Notes: generated by a model from the letters alone, not told the origin. A stretch of 5,366 nucleotides of DNA from Dehalococcoidia bacterium UBA3254 (GCA_002362735.1 DEUU01000332.1:2342-7707), one strand, 5' to 3'; counted from the stretch's first letter, positions 1 through 5,366 are shown. A program made the numbers and translations.

Positions 1-25
1 ATTGGATAAGTAAATAAAAATAAAT

Positions 26-32
26 GGAGGGG
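26..32 (+). promoter_or_regulatory. Shine-Dalgarno site that decides the start of the first SDR gene
   Basis: GGAGGGG lies three bases before the ATG at 36. An earlier in-frame ATG at 24 overlaps this site and has only A/T-rich sequence before it (TAAATAAAAATAA). The ATG at 36 is therefore the better start, and the four residues read from 24 (Met-Glu-Gly-Lys) are probably untranslated. The protein then begins directly before the first Rossmann strand, as is usual for SDRs. Confidence 0.8.
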
Positions 33-35
33 AAA

Positions 36-800
36 ATGGAATTTGGACTTAAAGGAAAAGTAGCCCTCGTAACCGGCACTGCCAGCCAGACCGGTATGGG
101 AAAGGCCATTGCGCTAACGCTGGCAAAAGAAGGATGTGATATAATCTCATGTGATATAGATCTGGCCGGCGCTGAAAAAACTGCGGCAGAAGTCCGCGCC
201 TTAAAAAGCCAGGCCCTTGTTTTACAGATGGACATAACCAATCGCAGCCAGGTAAACGAAGTGGTCAAGAAATCGATGGAAAAATTCGGGAAGATAGATA
301 TTCTCGCGGGTGTCGCTGGGGGTTCTGCTTTCGCTGGACCCCTTGCCGAGGCCAAGATAGAAAATATAGATAAGGAAATAAATCTCAATTTATTTGGCAC
401 CATTAACTGCGTCAAAGCGGTGATTCCTGGCATGATTCAGCGCAAATACGGTAAAATTATTCTCATTTCGTCAGTTGCCGGGCTAATAGGCCCCTTCGGA
501 GCCACTGGTTACTCAGCAGCTAAAGCTGGAGTCATGGGTTTCACCAGAGCGCTGGCGCATGAAGTGGGACCCTCCGGAATAAATGTGAATAATATTGCCC
601 CCGGCCTGGTGATGACCAATTTCTATGGCGGCCCGGGAGCTCCTCTTCTCCCCGATTTTGTACGTGATACACCTAATACAATAGGGAAAATGACTACCGT
701 CCAGGATATTGCTAACGTAGTAGCATTTTTAGCTTCTGATGTTTCCGCCAACATTACTGGACAACAGTTCATAGTCGATGGCGGTATGGTTTTGGATTAA
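36..800 (+). CDS. SDR-family NAD(P)-dependent oxidoreductase
   Basis: A classical short-chain dehydrogenase/reductase of 254 residues, typical family length, expected to be cytosolic and to oxidise or reduce a hydroxyl/carbonyl group with NAD(H). Seen: a glycine-rich cofactor loop TGTASQTGMG (residues 13-22), two residues longer than the classical TGxxxGxG; Asp40 at the end of the second strand, which in this family favours NAD over NADP; Asp66 for adenine contact; and a catalytic set of Asn118, Ser146, Tyr159 and Lys163 (YSAAK, with Ser exactly 13 before Tyr). The C-terminal part shows the usual PG motif near 190 and an ITGQ...VDGG ending, typical of FabG-like and sugar/alcohol SDRs. The usual NNAG motif after strand 4 reads GVAG (92-95). 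The substrate cannot be told from sequence. The gene is closed by a strong terminator, so it is the last or only gene of its transcript; what lies upstream is outside the window. Confidence 0.93.
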   Translation: MEFGLKGKVALVTGTASQTGMGKAIALTLAKEGCDIISCDIDLAGAEKTAAEVRALKSQALVLQMDITNRSQVNEVVKKSMEKFGKIDILAGVAGGSAFAGPLAEAKIENIDKEINLNLFGTINCVKAVIPGMIQRKYGKIILISSVAGLIGPFGATGYSAAKAGVMGFTRALAHEVGPSGINVNNIAPGLVMTNFYGGPGAPLLPDFVRDTPNTIGKMTTVQDIANVVAFLASDVSANITGQQFIVDGGMVLD

Positions 801-832
801 TTCAAATACCGTTTCTCAAAGGTGAGGTGAGG

Positions 833-868
833 CCAGTGCCATAAAATCTCCTATGGCACTGGTTTTTT
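833..868 (+). terminator. Rho-independent terminator of the first SDR gene
   Basis: A perfect 11-bp stem (833-843 with 852-862, core CCAGTGCCAT/ATGGCACTGG) encloses an 8-base loop and is followed at once by six T residues (863-868). It starts 33 bases after the SDR stop codon. This is a textbook intrinsic terminator for the + strand. It separates the SDR from the small genes that follow, which must have their own promoter. Confidence 0.93.
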
Positions 869-1041
869 ATGAAGATAAGCCTTGGAATTAGATAGTTTTA
901 TTATTATCGGCTTCTTCATATTTATGTTAATTACGTACTCACAATAGTTTATTCTCCTGACATTTTGCGCTGATTTTCGTTAATATACAGGTAATAGCCA
1001 ATTTTATTAGTCGGTGTCCGGTTTTCCAACAGGAGACCTCA
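869..1041. other. Intergenic region expected to carry the promoter of the small-protein genes
   Basis: AT-rich non-coding stretch between the terminator and the GTG start at 1042. Because the terminator blocks read-through, a promoter should lie here. I scanned for -35/-10 pairs: TAATAT (981-986) and TTTGCG (964-969) are present but spaced only 11 bases apart, so no sigma-70 promoter can be called. No ORF with a ribosome binding site, RNA gene or clear hairpin was seen. Confidence 0.4.
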
Positions 1042-1257
1042 GTGATCAGGGGAAAATGTCCAGCATGCGGAACCCAATACTGTGGCTGGGCACTGGTACA
1101 ACCTTACCAGCGCTCCTGCGCTAAATGTGGTTCCAGATTAGACATATTTTTCGATGAGATTCAGGTTATCGATGACAACAATTTCTCCATTTTTGATAGT
1201 TACCTCTTGAGCCTTCATCGAGGCGCTCCGAAAAAAACGGACCCGCAAAAGCAATGA
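1042..1257 (+). CDS. Small zinc-ribbon-like protein of unknown function
   Basis: Seventy-one residues, starting at a GTG with a good Shine-Dalgarno (AGGAGA, 1031-1036) five bases upstream. The N-terminal half has two CxxC knuckles, Cys6-Pro-Ala-Cys9 and Cys26-Ala-Lys-Cys29, separated by 16 residues: the layout of a zinc ribbon or rubredoxin-like knuckle. A fifth cysteine is at 14. The second half is acidic and hydrophobic (around DIFFDEIQVIDD), and the tail is basic and polar. There is no signal peptide or membrane segment, so it should be cytosolic. The function is unknown; such small ribbons bind zinc and mediate nucleic-acid or protein contacts. It is followed 87 bases later, on the same strand, by another protein with paired CxxC motifs. 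That a real gene is present rests on the ribosome binding site and the ordered cysteines. Confidence 0.75.
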   Translation: MIRGKCPACGTQYCGWALVQPYQRSCAKCGSRLDIFFDEIQVIDDNNFSIFDSYLLSLHRGAPKKTDPQKQ

Positions 1258-1308
1258 TTAGCTATATAATGAATATTATTCAAGGTCTATTTCTATTTTC
1301 CGTCTTGA

Positions 1309-1327
1309 TAGAACAGGCCTGGTTCTA
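1309..1327. repeat. Imperfect palindrome upstream of the membrane-protein gene
   Basis: TAGAACAGGCCTGGTTCTA is a 19-base dyad: the outer six positions on each side (TAGAAC / GTTCTA) pair perfectly and the innermost pair also matches, so seven of nine pairs are complementary. It ends 17 bases before the ATG at 1345 and is not followed by a T-run, so it does not look like a terminator. It could be an operator for a dimeric regulator or a small hairpin in the mRNA leader; neither can be decided from one copy. Confidence 0.4.
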
Positions 1328-1344
1328 AGAAAAGATTTTGAGAT

Positions 1345-1719
1345 ATGAGAAGATTTTTACTGTATTTATTGAGATGGCAGCTGTCGACTCCTATACTGGC
1401 GCCAATTGTAGCCATTTTTACTCATTCCGGTTCCTGGTTTGGGACCGCTGAAAGCTGGATAGGGTCGGCGGTAGCCAATCTCATCGGAGGTTCTATCTTT
1501 TTTTGGGTAGATAGATTTATCTTCACTTCGGATAAATTTGGAGCAATTTGGCAGGTGAAGGAAAATATTACCTGTATCGATTGTGGCAAAAATACTCGAT
1601 GCTATCGGTTAGTAAAAGCCAGGAATTATGACAGGACCCATGCTCCACCGCAATTCAGATGCGAAGAATGTTCCATAAAAAAGGCAAAAGAATTGAAGGT
1701 GAGAGGAGTCAAATTTTAG
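1345..1719 (+). CDS. Small membrane protein with C-terminal four-cysteine zinc-binding-like motif
   Basis: A 124-residue protein. The N-terminus is basic (MRR), followed by two hydrophobic stretches: about residues 13-33 (from Ser-Thr-Pro-Ile through a Ser/Gly/Trp-rich bend) and about 38-60 (Trp-Ile-Gly to Phe-Ile-Phe, with an inner ANLIGG and a WVDRF end). The soluble tail has Cys77-x-x-Cys80 and Cys106-x-x-Cys109, with an extra Cys86, spaced like a split zinc knuckle. By the positive-inside rule both ends are probably cytosolic, which would put the zinc site in the cytosol. I recognise the RWQLSTPILAP / ANLIGG / FFWVDRFIF pattern as a recurring family of uncharacterised small bacterial proteins, not a named one. 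No strong Shine-Dalgarno is visible before the ATG. It may share a transcript with the zinc-ribbon gene upstream. Confidence 0.75.
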   Translation: MRRFLLYLLRWQLSTPILAPIVAIFTHSGSWFGTAESWIGSAVANLIGGSIFFWVDRFIFTSDKFGAIWQVKENITCIDCGKNTRCYRLVKARNYDRTHAPPQFRCEECSIKKAKELKVRGVKF

Positions 1720-1797
1720 ATTAAGATTCCATTGTTGTTGAGGCTAATGTAAGAATTTTTTATTAAAGCTTCTTCGCTGCCGGATTACCCTCTAGGT

Positions 1798-2517
1798 CTA
1801 TCCCTTCAGCATCGGGCGAATGCTGATGTCAGTTACTTCAGCAGTTCTTGATAAAACCAGAGCCTGAATAACGACATCTGCTACGTCGCTCGATTGCAGT
1901 AGACACTCAGTCCTGTATATCTCCCCCTTCAGTTTGTGAATCTCTTCCTGAATGGATGTTGCCGTTCGCCCGGGATATACGCTCAGCACACGGATGCCGA
2001 GCAAATTAACTTCTGCGCGCAAGCTGTCCGCCATTGCCCGCAGAGCGTGTTTCGTGATGGCATACTGTCCGTCATCCACAGCTCCGATTCCCAATCCCAC
2101 ACTGGAATTTATAAATACAACTTGCCCCTGGCTGGCTTTTAACATCGGGAGCATTATCTGAGTGAGCCGGTAAGGAGCGCGAACGTTAGTCCGGTACTGA
2201 GAATCCAGATCATCAATTGAAGAGTTCTCGAGTGTTCCTGAAATGAAGATGCCAGCGTTATGAACAAGAATATCCAGCCGCCCAAAATCTTTGGAGATAT
2301 CTGCAGACAACCTGGCCAGATCCTTATCGGAAGATACATCAGCCGGATAGCATTTCCCCTGGCTGGACATTTCTTGTGCTGCCGCTTCCAGTACTTCCGA
2401 ACGGCGTCCAACAAGGCAAACGGTTGCTCCTTCAGCGATAAGTCCCATTGCTATCGCTTTTCCGATACCGCTGCCGGCGCCCGTCACAAGAGCTACCTGT
2501 CCCGCCAGGTCAGGCAT
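1798..2517 (-). CDS. SDR-family NADP-type oxidoreductase
   Basis: A 239-residue classical SDR. The glycine motif is canonical, TGAGSGIG (residues 12-19). The second strand ends in Gly37-Arg38-Arg39, basic residues that in this family bind the 2'-phosphate of NADPH. Other landmarks are Asp60, HNAG (86-89, one change from NNAG), Asn111, Ser139, Tyr152 and Lys156 (YAITK, Ser 13 before Tyr), and the VYPGRTAT segment near 180-188, where a threonine follows the PG as expected. It resembles the broad FabG/YdfG-like group acting on 3-hydroxy acids, amino-acid or small carbonyl substrates; the true substrate is unknown. The C-terminus (SIRPMLKG) lacks the VDGG ending of the other SDR in this window, so the two are not recent duplicates. 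It is the second gene after the HD-domain gene, 35 bases away. A longer reading from 2538 adds seven residues but would swallow the ribosome binding site. Confidence 0.93.
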   Translation of the reverse strand: MPDLAGQVALVTGAGSGIGKAIAMGLIAEGATVCLVGRRSEVLEAAAQEMSSQGKCYPADVSSDKDLARLSADISKDFGRLDILVHNAGIFISGTLENSSIDDLDSQYRTNVRAPYRLTQIMLPMLKASQGQVVFINSSVGLGIGAVDDGQYAITKHALRAMADSLRAEVNLLGIRVLSVYPGRTATSIQEEIHKLKGEIYRTECLLQSSDVADVVIQALVLSRTAEVTDISIRPMLKG

Positions 2518-2523
2518 ACTTAT

Positions 2524-2528
2524 CCTCC
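2524..2528 (-). promoter_or_regulatory. Shine-Dalgarno site that decides the start of the second SDR gene
   Basis: On the - strand, GGAGG sits six bases before the ATG at 2517, in the context TTTTTTGGAGGATAAGT. The alternative in-frame ATG at 2538 lies upstream of this site and has no purine-rich site at a suitable distance. The start at 2517 also places the protein (MPDLAGQVALVTG) in register with typical SDR N-termini. Confidence 0.85.
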
Positions 2529-2552
2529 AAAAAACCACAGCAAATGGTAGCT

Positions 2553-3113
2553 TTATCTGTTATTATAATGGTTAACCCTCTTTTCCGCAGTTTTTATCTT
2601 TTTTAATAATCTGTCCGCCATGAATGGGCTAGCAGGCTTAAGCGCTTCATACGTTTGCAAAGCACCTACTTTATAATCTTCTAAAGTTTTTGACGTCCAA
2701 CTTCCCGGAGGAGATGCCAGGTTGGTCAGCTTATCTGCCATTTTTACCATCCAGATCTCTCTGGGTTGCTTTTGAACACGAGCCAGGCTGTCCGTCAATC
2801 TTTGTGATTCCGGCACTCCATCATATTTACTTAAAGCCTGTACCCCGTGGGCTACTTCAATACCAAATTCCCGGCTAATGGCCTCATTCGTCTGGTTACT
2901 ATAATCGATTACGTCATGTAGCAGGGCACATTGCACGGCCAGGTCTCCATCGAGTCCTGACTCAGCCTGCAAAGCCGCTATCACTTCCATACTCACCAAA
3001 CTGAGGTGTATCGTAAAAGGCAGATTGGTTCCGGGGAAAATCTGCTCATTCAAGGCTTCAGCAGCAAAAAAAGATGCTTTTATATATTTATCCTGTGACC
3101 AGGTTGACGGCAT
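2553..3113 (-). CDS. RelA/SpoT-like (MESH1-like) HD-domain protein with altered catalytic pair
   Basis: A 186-residue single-domain protein like the stand-alone hydrolase (small alarmone hydrolase/MESH1) part of RelA/SpoT, with no synthetase, TGS or ACT domain. Seen in order: PGTNLPFTIH with metal ligand His36; LLHDVID with the HD pair His66-Asp67; VKMADKLTNL with the last metal ligand Asp127 and Asn131. These match the ligands of the Rel hydrolase domain (His, His-Asp, Asp). In active hydrolases the HD is followed by Val-Ile-Glu-Asp, the Glu-Asp pair needed for 3'-pyrophosphate removal. Here it is Asp70-Tyr71. The usual AH in the first helix is Ala20-Leu21. The fold and metal site are well supported, but (p)ppGpp hydrolysis is not assured; another phosphate ester may be the substrate. 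The start is set by AGGAGGG (3119-3125) five bases upstream. It is the first gene of a probable operon with the SDR. Confidence 0.87.
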   Translation of the reverse strand: MPSTWSQDKYIKASFFAAEALNEQIFPGTNLPFTIHLSLVSMEVIAALQAESGLDGDLAVQCALLHDVIDYSNQTNEAISREFGIEVAHGVQALSKYDGVPESQRLTDSLARVQKQPREIWMVKMADKLTNLASPPGSWTSKTLEDYKVGALQTYEALKPASPFMADRLLKKIKTAEKRVNHYNNR

Positions 3114-3216
3114 TTTAGCCCTCCTGATGAGTTGGGTTAGTTTTAAACAATTTTAACTATCCCTATCTAGATGAGGAAATTCGAAAACACTTTAATCCTC
3201 ATGCTTAAAAATATTT

Positions 3217-3867
3217 CTATGAAAAGATTATTTTTCTACAATGAAAGCCTTCTGCATATAATTTTGAAGCATTGGATTCAATGCCACGAATACGCAACAA
3301 AGATCTGAAAGCATCCTCAGTAAACCATGACTTTTCCTTCTGGGATTCGAAACTGCTGATAATGTAACTAATTTTCCTTGAAACAATCTTCTCACTTAAA
3401 TGGACATACACGTTGGGAGTTGTTAAATCGCCGTCATATTTTGGTATCTCGTATTCCACAATAAAATGATCTCTAAATGTGTTCCAGGTTAAATCAGAAA
3501 TCAATCGATGGTCCTGGTGAGCATCCTTTGAGTAGTGAGAAAATATTATATCCGGACAATAAATTTTCTTAATTTCCTCAAAATAATCCTTTATGCTAGC
3601 GCCAATAAACGGAAAGTATGAATCTTTAAATTGTAAGAAATCGTATTTGGCAGGAGCATTTCCCAAAAAACGCCTGGCGCTATCTTGCGCTTCAGTGATA
3701 CGCTTCTGATTGCCGCTAAACACTATCCACTGAAAACTCGCGCCGGGAATTTCATCCAGAATTTTTAAGATAGTCCCGCCGCAACCTATTTCAATATCGT
3801 CAGGATGAGCGCCTAAACAGAGAATTTTGGGTTCGGGAGTTTTTTCAAAAAGATGAAAATTAAGCAC
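3217..3867 (-). CDS. PIG-L/LmbE-family zinc deacetylase
   Basis: A 216-residue member of the PIG-L family, which contains the GlcNAc-PI deacetylase, MshB, BshB and many antibiotic and glycan N-deacetylases. The first strand ends in the signature AHPDDIEIGCGGT (20-32), giving zinc ligand His21, general base Asp23 and zinc ligand Asp24. The later motif HYSKDAHQDH (111-120) supplies the third zinc ligand, most likely His120. The length is near the family norm and no signal peptide is seen, so it should act in the cytosol. It starts with GTG, with AAGGAGAA (3875-3882) eight bases before it. That site begins directly after the stop codon of the cytidylyltransferase gene, so translation of the two is probably coupled. 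In this company it likely removes an acetyl group from a sugar or a sugar nucleotide; the precise substrate is inference. It is the last gene of the sugar operon. Confidence 0.92.
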   Translation of the reverse strand: MLNFHLFEKTPEPKILCLGAHPDDIEIGCGGTILKILDEIPGASFQWIVFSGNQKRITEAQDSARRFLGNAPAKYDFLQFKDSYFPFIGASIKDYFEEIKKIYCPDIIFSHYSKDAHQDHRLISDLTWNTFRDHFIVEYEIPKYDGDLTTPNVYVHLSEKIVSRKISYIISSFESQKEKSWFTEDAFRSLLRIRGIESNASKLYAEGFHCRKIIFS

Positions 3868-3882
3868 AAGCAGGTTCTCCTT

Positions 3883-4596
3883 TTACGGTGACAACCACAC
3901 TTCCCAGGGCGCTTGTTTATTAGCAGCTAAAAGATCAAGCTGCTGCTTATCCTTGTAGGTGTCCATATTTGCCCAGAAGCCATTATACTCATAGGCTATA
4001 AGTTCTTTTGTGGAAACCAGCCTTTGAAATGGCTCACGCACCAGTTCTTCACCTTCTTTCATGTATTTGAATATTTCATTCTTAAAGATGAAAAAACCCC
4101 CATTTATTCTTACGTTATGCTGAGCTAGAGGAGTAATCTCCTTTACAATACCATCCCCATTTAGTGTGACTGCATCGTAAGTGTGGAAAGGTTTAACTGA
4201 AAGCAAGCAGGCGATTTTGTTTCGTTTCGTATAAAAATCAACTAAATCAGGTAGATGCAAATCCGTTACTGCATCGCTGTAATTCGCTAAAAAATGATCC
4301 TCCCCATCAAGATATCTTTCTACCGCTTTTAACCTCTGACCTATATTTGAATTTAAACCCGTATCTACAAAAGTAATTTTCCAGCCGTTCAAATTGCCGT
4401 TTGAGAAATACGTCCTGATGAGATCACCCTTATAACCAAGGCAAAAGATGAATTCGTTATGACCAAAATATGAATAATATTTCATAAGGTGCCAGAGAAT
4501 AGGTTTTTTCCCTATACTGATCAAAGGCTTGGGTGTTGTTTTGGTCTTTGGATATAATCGCATACCAAAACCTCCACAGAAAAGAACTACTTTCAT
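3883..4596 (-). CDS. Glucose-1-phosphate cytidylyltransferase-like sugar nucleotidyltransferase
   Basis: A 237-residue nucleotidyltransferase with the GT-A-like pyrophosphorylase fold, joining a sugar 1-phosphate to a nucleotide and releasing pyrophosphate. Seen: the signature loop GGFGMRL (8-14) and PKP (22-24) that bind the nucleotide; ILWHLMKYYSYFGHNEF and CLGYKGD (52-58), highly typical of the RfbF/DdhA CDP-glucose group; VDTG (77-80) and IGQRLK; YSDAVTD (106-112) with the expected metal-binding Asp108; INGGFF (164-169); EPFQRL; and FWANMDTYKD (207-216). CTP with glucose 1-phosphate is the best guess from this match, not proof. Relatives I remember have about 20 more residues between the YF at 63-64 and WKITFVDTG; here that loop is only six or seven residues. 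The usual Gly after the metal Asp is Ala109. The ribosome binding site is weak (GAGAG, 4607-4611), and the gene starts 17 bases after the methyltransferase stop, so it probably relies on the upstream gene for translation. Confidence 0.88.
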   Translation of the reverse strand: MKVVLFCGGFGMRLYPKTKTTPKPLISIGKKPILWHLMKYYSYFGHNEFIFCLGYKGDLIRTYFSNGNLNGWKITFVDTGLNSNIGQRLKAVERYLDGEDHFLANYSDAVTDLHLPDLVDFYTKRNKIACLLSVKPFHTYDAVTLNGDGIVKEITPLAQHNVRINGGFFIFKNEIFKYMKEGEELVREPFQRLVSTKELIAYEYNGFWANMDTYKDKQQLDLLAANKQAPWEVWLSP

Positions 4597-4613
4597 TTTA
4601 ATCTAACTCTCAT

Positions 4614-5366
4614 TCATTTATTCAAGATAACTGATTTTGTATCGTAAACAAACACCTCAGGAATAGGAACAATAAATTTTCCACCCCAGGCTTCAATATA
4701 GTGTAATTGATTTATTATTTCGTCTTTTAAATTCCAGGGTAGAATAAAAACATAGTCAGGTTTGGATAAACTAATTTGATCCGGGTTAAAGATAGGAATA
4801 TGGGTTCCAGGCAAGAATCTACCGTGCTTGTATGGATTACGATCAACCGTGTAATCTATAAAATCGGTGCGAATTCCGCAATAATTCAGTAGCGTGTTGC
4901 CTTTGCCGGGAGCTCCATAACCCGCGATTGACTTATTTTCACGTTTTAACTGGATCAGAAAGTCCAGAAGATTTCGTTTCGTGGCACGAACTTTTTCTGC
5001 AAAGGTGAAATATCTCGATAAATGATCATATCCAAGATTGATTTCTCTTCCTCTTAATTCATTTACCCTGGAGGTTACAGGCAATGATAGATTTTCGACG
5101 TGACGTGCATAAATTCTTAAAGATCCCCCGTGTGTACTCAACTCTTCTACATCGAAAATCGTCAGGCCGTAAGCCGCAAAGATTTTTTCAACCGTCAGGA
5201 GCGAAAAATATGAAAAATGTTCGTGATAAATTGTGTCAAATTGGTTACCATCGATTAATCGCATCAGGTGAGGGAATTCCATAGTGATCACACCTGTAGG
5301 CTTAAGTAAAATCTTCATGCTCTCAACAAAACCGTTGAGATCGGGCACCTGAGCTAAGACATTATT
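4614..5366 (-). CDS. NDP-sugar C-methyltransferase, C-terminal part (cut by window edge)
   Basis: The visible part is 250 residues; the reading frame is open to the edge with Asn-Asn-Val-Leu-Ala-Gln before the Val-Pro-Asp at 5346-5338. These residues match the end of the SAM-binding fold (a NNVLAHVPD-like motif), so the GTG at 5348 is an internal valine, not a start. About 160 N-terminal residues, including the zinc-binding and SAM-binding parts, are outside. Seen: MEFPHL; YHEHFSYFS (visible residues 47-55), whose Tyr, Glu and His match active-site positions of the TDP-sugar C-3 methyltransferase TcaB9; HGGSLR (79-84); and the C-terminal domain with YGAPGKGNT (150-158) and the ending FIVPIPEV. 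This is the C-methyltransferase C-terminal family (Methyltransf_14 type; TylC3, NovU). It moves a methyl group to a keto-sugar carbon on a nucleotide, giving a branched sugar. It precedes the cytidylyltransferase gene by 17 bases. Confidence 0.92.
   Translation of the reverse strand, partial: NNVLAQVPDLNGFVESMKILLKPTGVITMEFPHLMRLIDGNQFDTIYHEHFSYFSLLTVEKIFAAYGLTIFDVEELSTHGGSLRIYARHVENLSLPVTSRVNELRGREINLGYDHLSRYFTFAEKVRATKRNLLDFLIQLKRENKSIAGYGAPGKGNTLLNYCGIRTDFIDYTVDRNPYKHGRFLPGTHIPIFNPDQISLSKPDYVFILPWNLKDEIINQLHYIEAWGGKFIVPIPEVFVYDTKSVILNK

Noticed and set aside
1265..1270. TATAAT as a -10 element for the membrane-protein gene
   Set aside because: A perfect hexamer, but no -35-like sequence lies 16-18 bases upstream and there is no extended -10 TG, so it is not supported as a promoter.
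1720..1797. Shared terminator between the convergent membrane-protein and SDR genes
   Set aside because: A T-run is present (1756-1761), but I found no stable GC-containing stem directly before it on the + strand, nor a suitable hairpin on the - strand.
1936..2161. Two overlapping + strand reading frames of 68-69 codons
   Set aside because: They lie wholly opposite the well-supported SDR gene, lack family features and have no convincing ribosome binding site.
2154..2414. An 86-codon - strand frame inside the SDR gene
   Set aside because: It is a shifted frame of the SDR coding sequence; the SDR frame carries all the conserved motifs and needs no frameshift.
3150..3179. Possible promoter for the HD-domain gene (- strand, TTTCCT and TAAAAT with 18 bases between)
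   Set aside because: The -10 fits five of six positions but the -35 only about three; in such AT-rich sequence this is expected by chance.
3171..3202. Inverted repeat ATGAGGA/TCCTCAT between the deacetylase and HD-domain genes as a terminator of the sugar operon
   Set aside because: The stem is only 7 bp with an 18-base loop and no T-run follows on either strand, so it does not meet the pattern of an intrinsic terminator.
5084..5284. A 66-codon + strand reading frame opposite the methyltransferase
   Set aside because: It is antisense to conserved methyltransferase motifs (YHEH, HGGS), and its protein is basic and featureless.

Overview
The window holds eight genes: three on the + strand in the first third (36-1719) and five on the - strand in the rest (1798-5366). 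It looks like bacterial chromosome of moderate GC. The short-chain dehydrogenase at the left edge, the small Cys-rich protein and the two-helix membrane protein with a cysteine tail all resemble proteins I associate with Dehalococcoidia and related Chloroflexota. That assignment comes from remembered family resemblance only; there is no rRNA or marker gene here. No tRNA, rRNA, CRISPR array, transposase or phage gene is visible.

Left part (1-1800). An NAD-type SDR oxidoreductase ends in a very clear intrinsic terminator (833-868). After about 170 bases without a gene come a 71-residue zinc-ribbon-like protein and a 124-residue membrane protein with a cytosolic-looking four-cysteine motif. An imperfect palindrome lies just before the membrane protein. 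These two small genes are the least understood in the window.

Middle part (1798-3113, - strand). A RelA/SpoT-like (MESH1-like) HD-domain protein is followed 35 bases later by an NADPH-type SDR. Both have strong Shine-Dalgarno sites, so they probably form a two-gene operon. The HD protein keeps the metal-binding residues, but the Glu-Asp pair used for (p)ppGpp hydrolysis is replaced by Asp-Tyr.

Right part (3217-5366, - strand). This is the downstream end of a sugar-nucleotide operon. It runs from a C-methyltransferase (cut by the window edge), through a glucose-1-phosphate cytidylyltransferase-like enzyme, to a PIG-L/LmbE-type deacetylase. Together they suggest synthesis of a nucleotide-linked, C-methylated, possibly amino/acylated deoxysugar for a surface glycan or secondary metabolite. 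The rest of the pathway (dehydratase, epimerase, aminotransferase, glycosyltransferase) would lie beyond the right edge. These genes look clearly more AT-rich than the SDR next to them, as is common in exchanged glycan loci.

Nothing here is a proven new system. The best leads are the altered active site of the HD protein, the shortened cytidylyltransferase with its particular partners, and the pair of small cysteine-rich genes.
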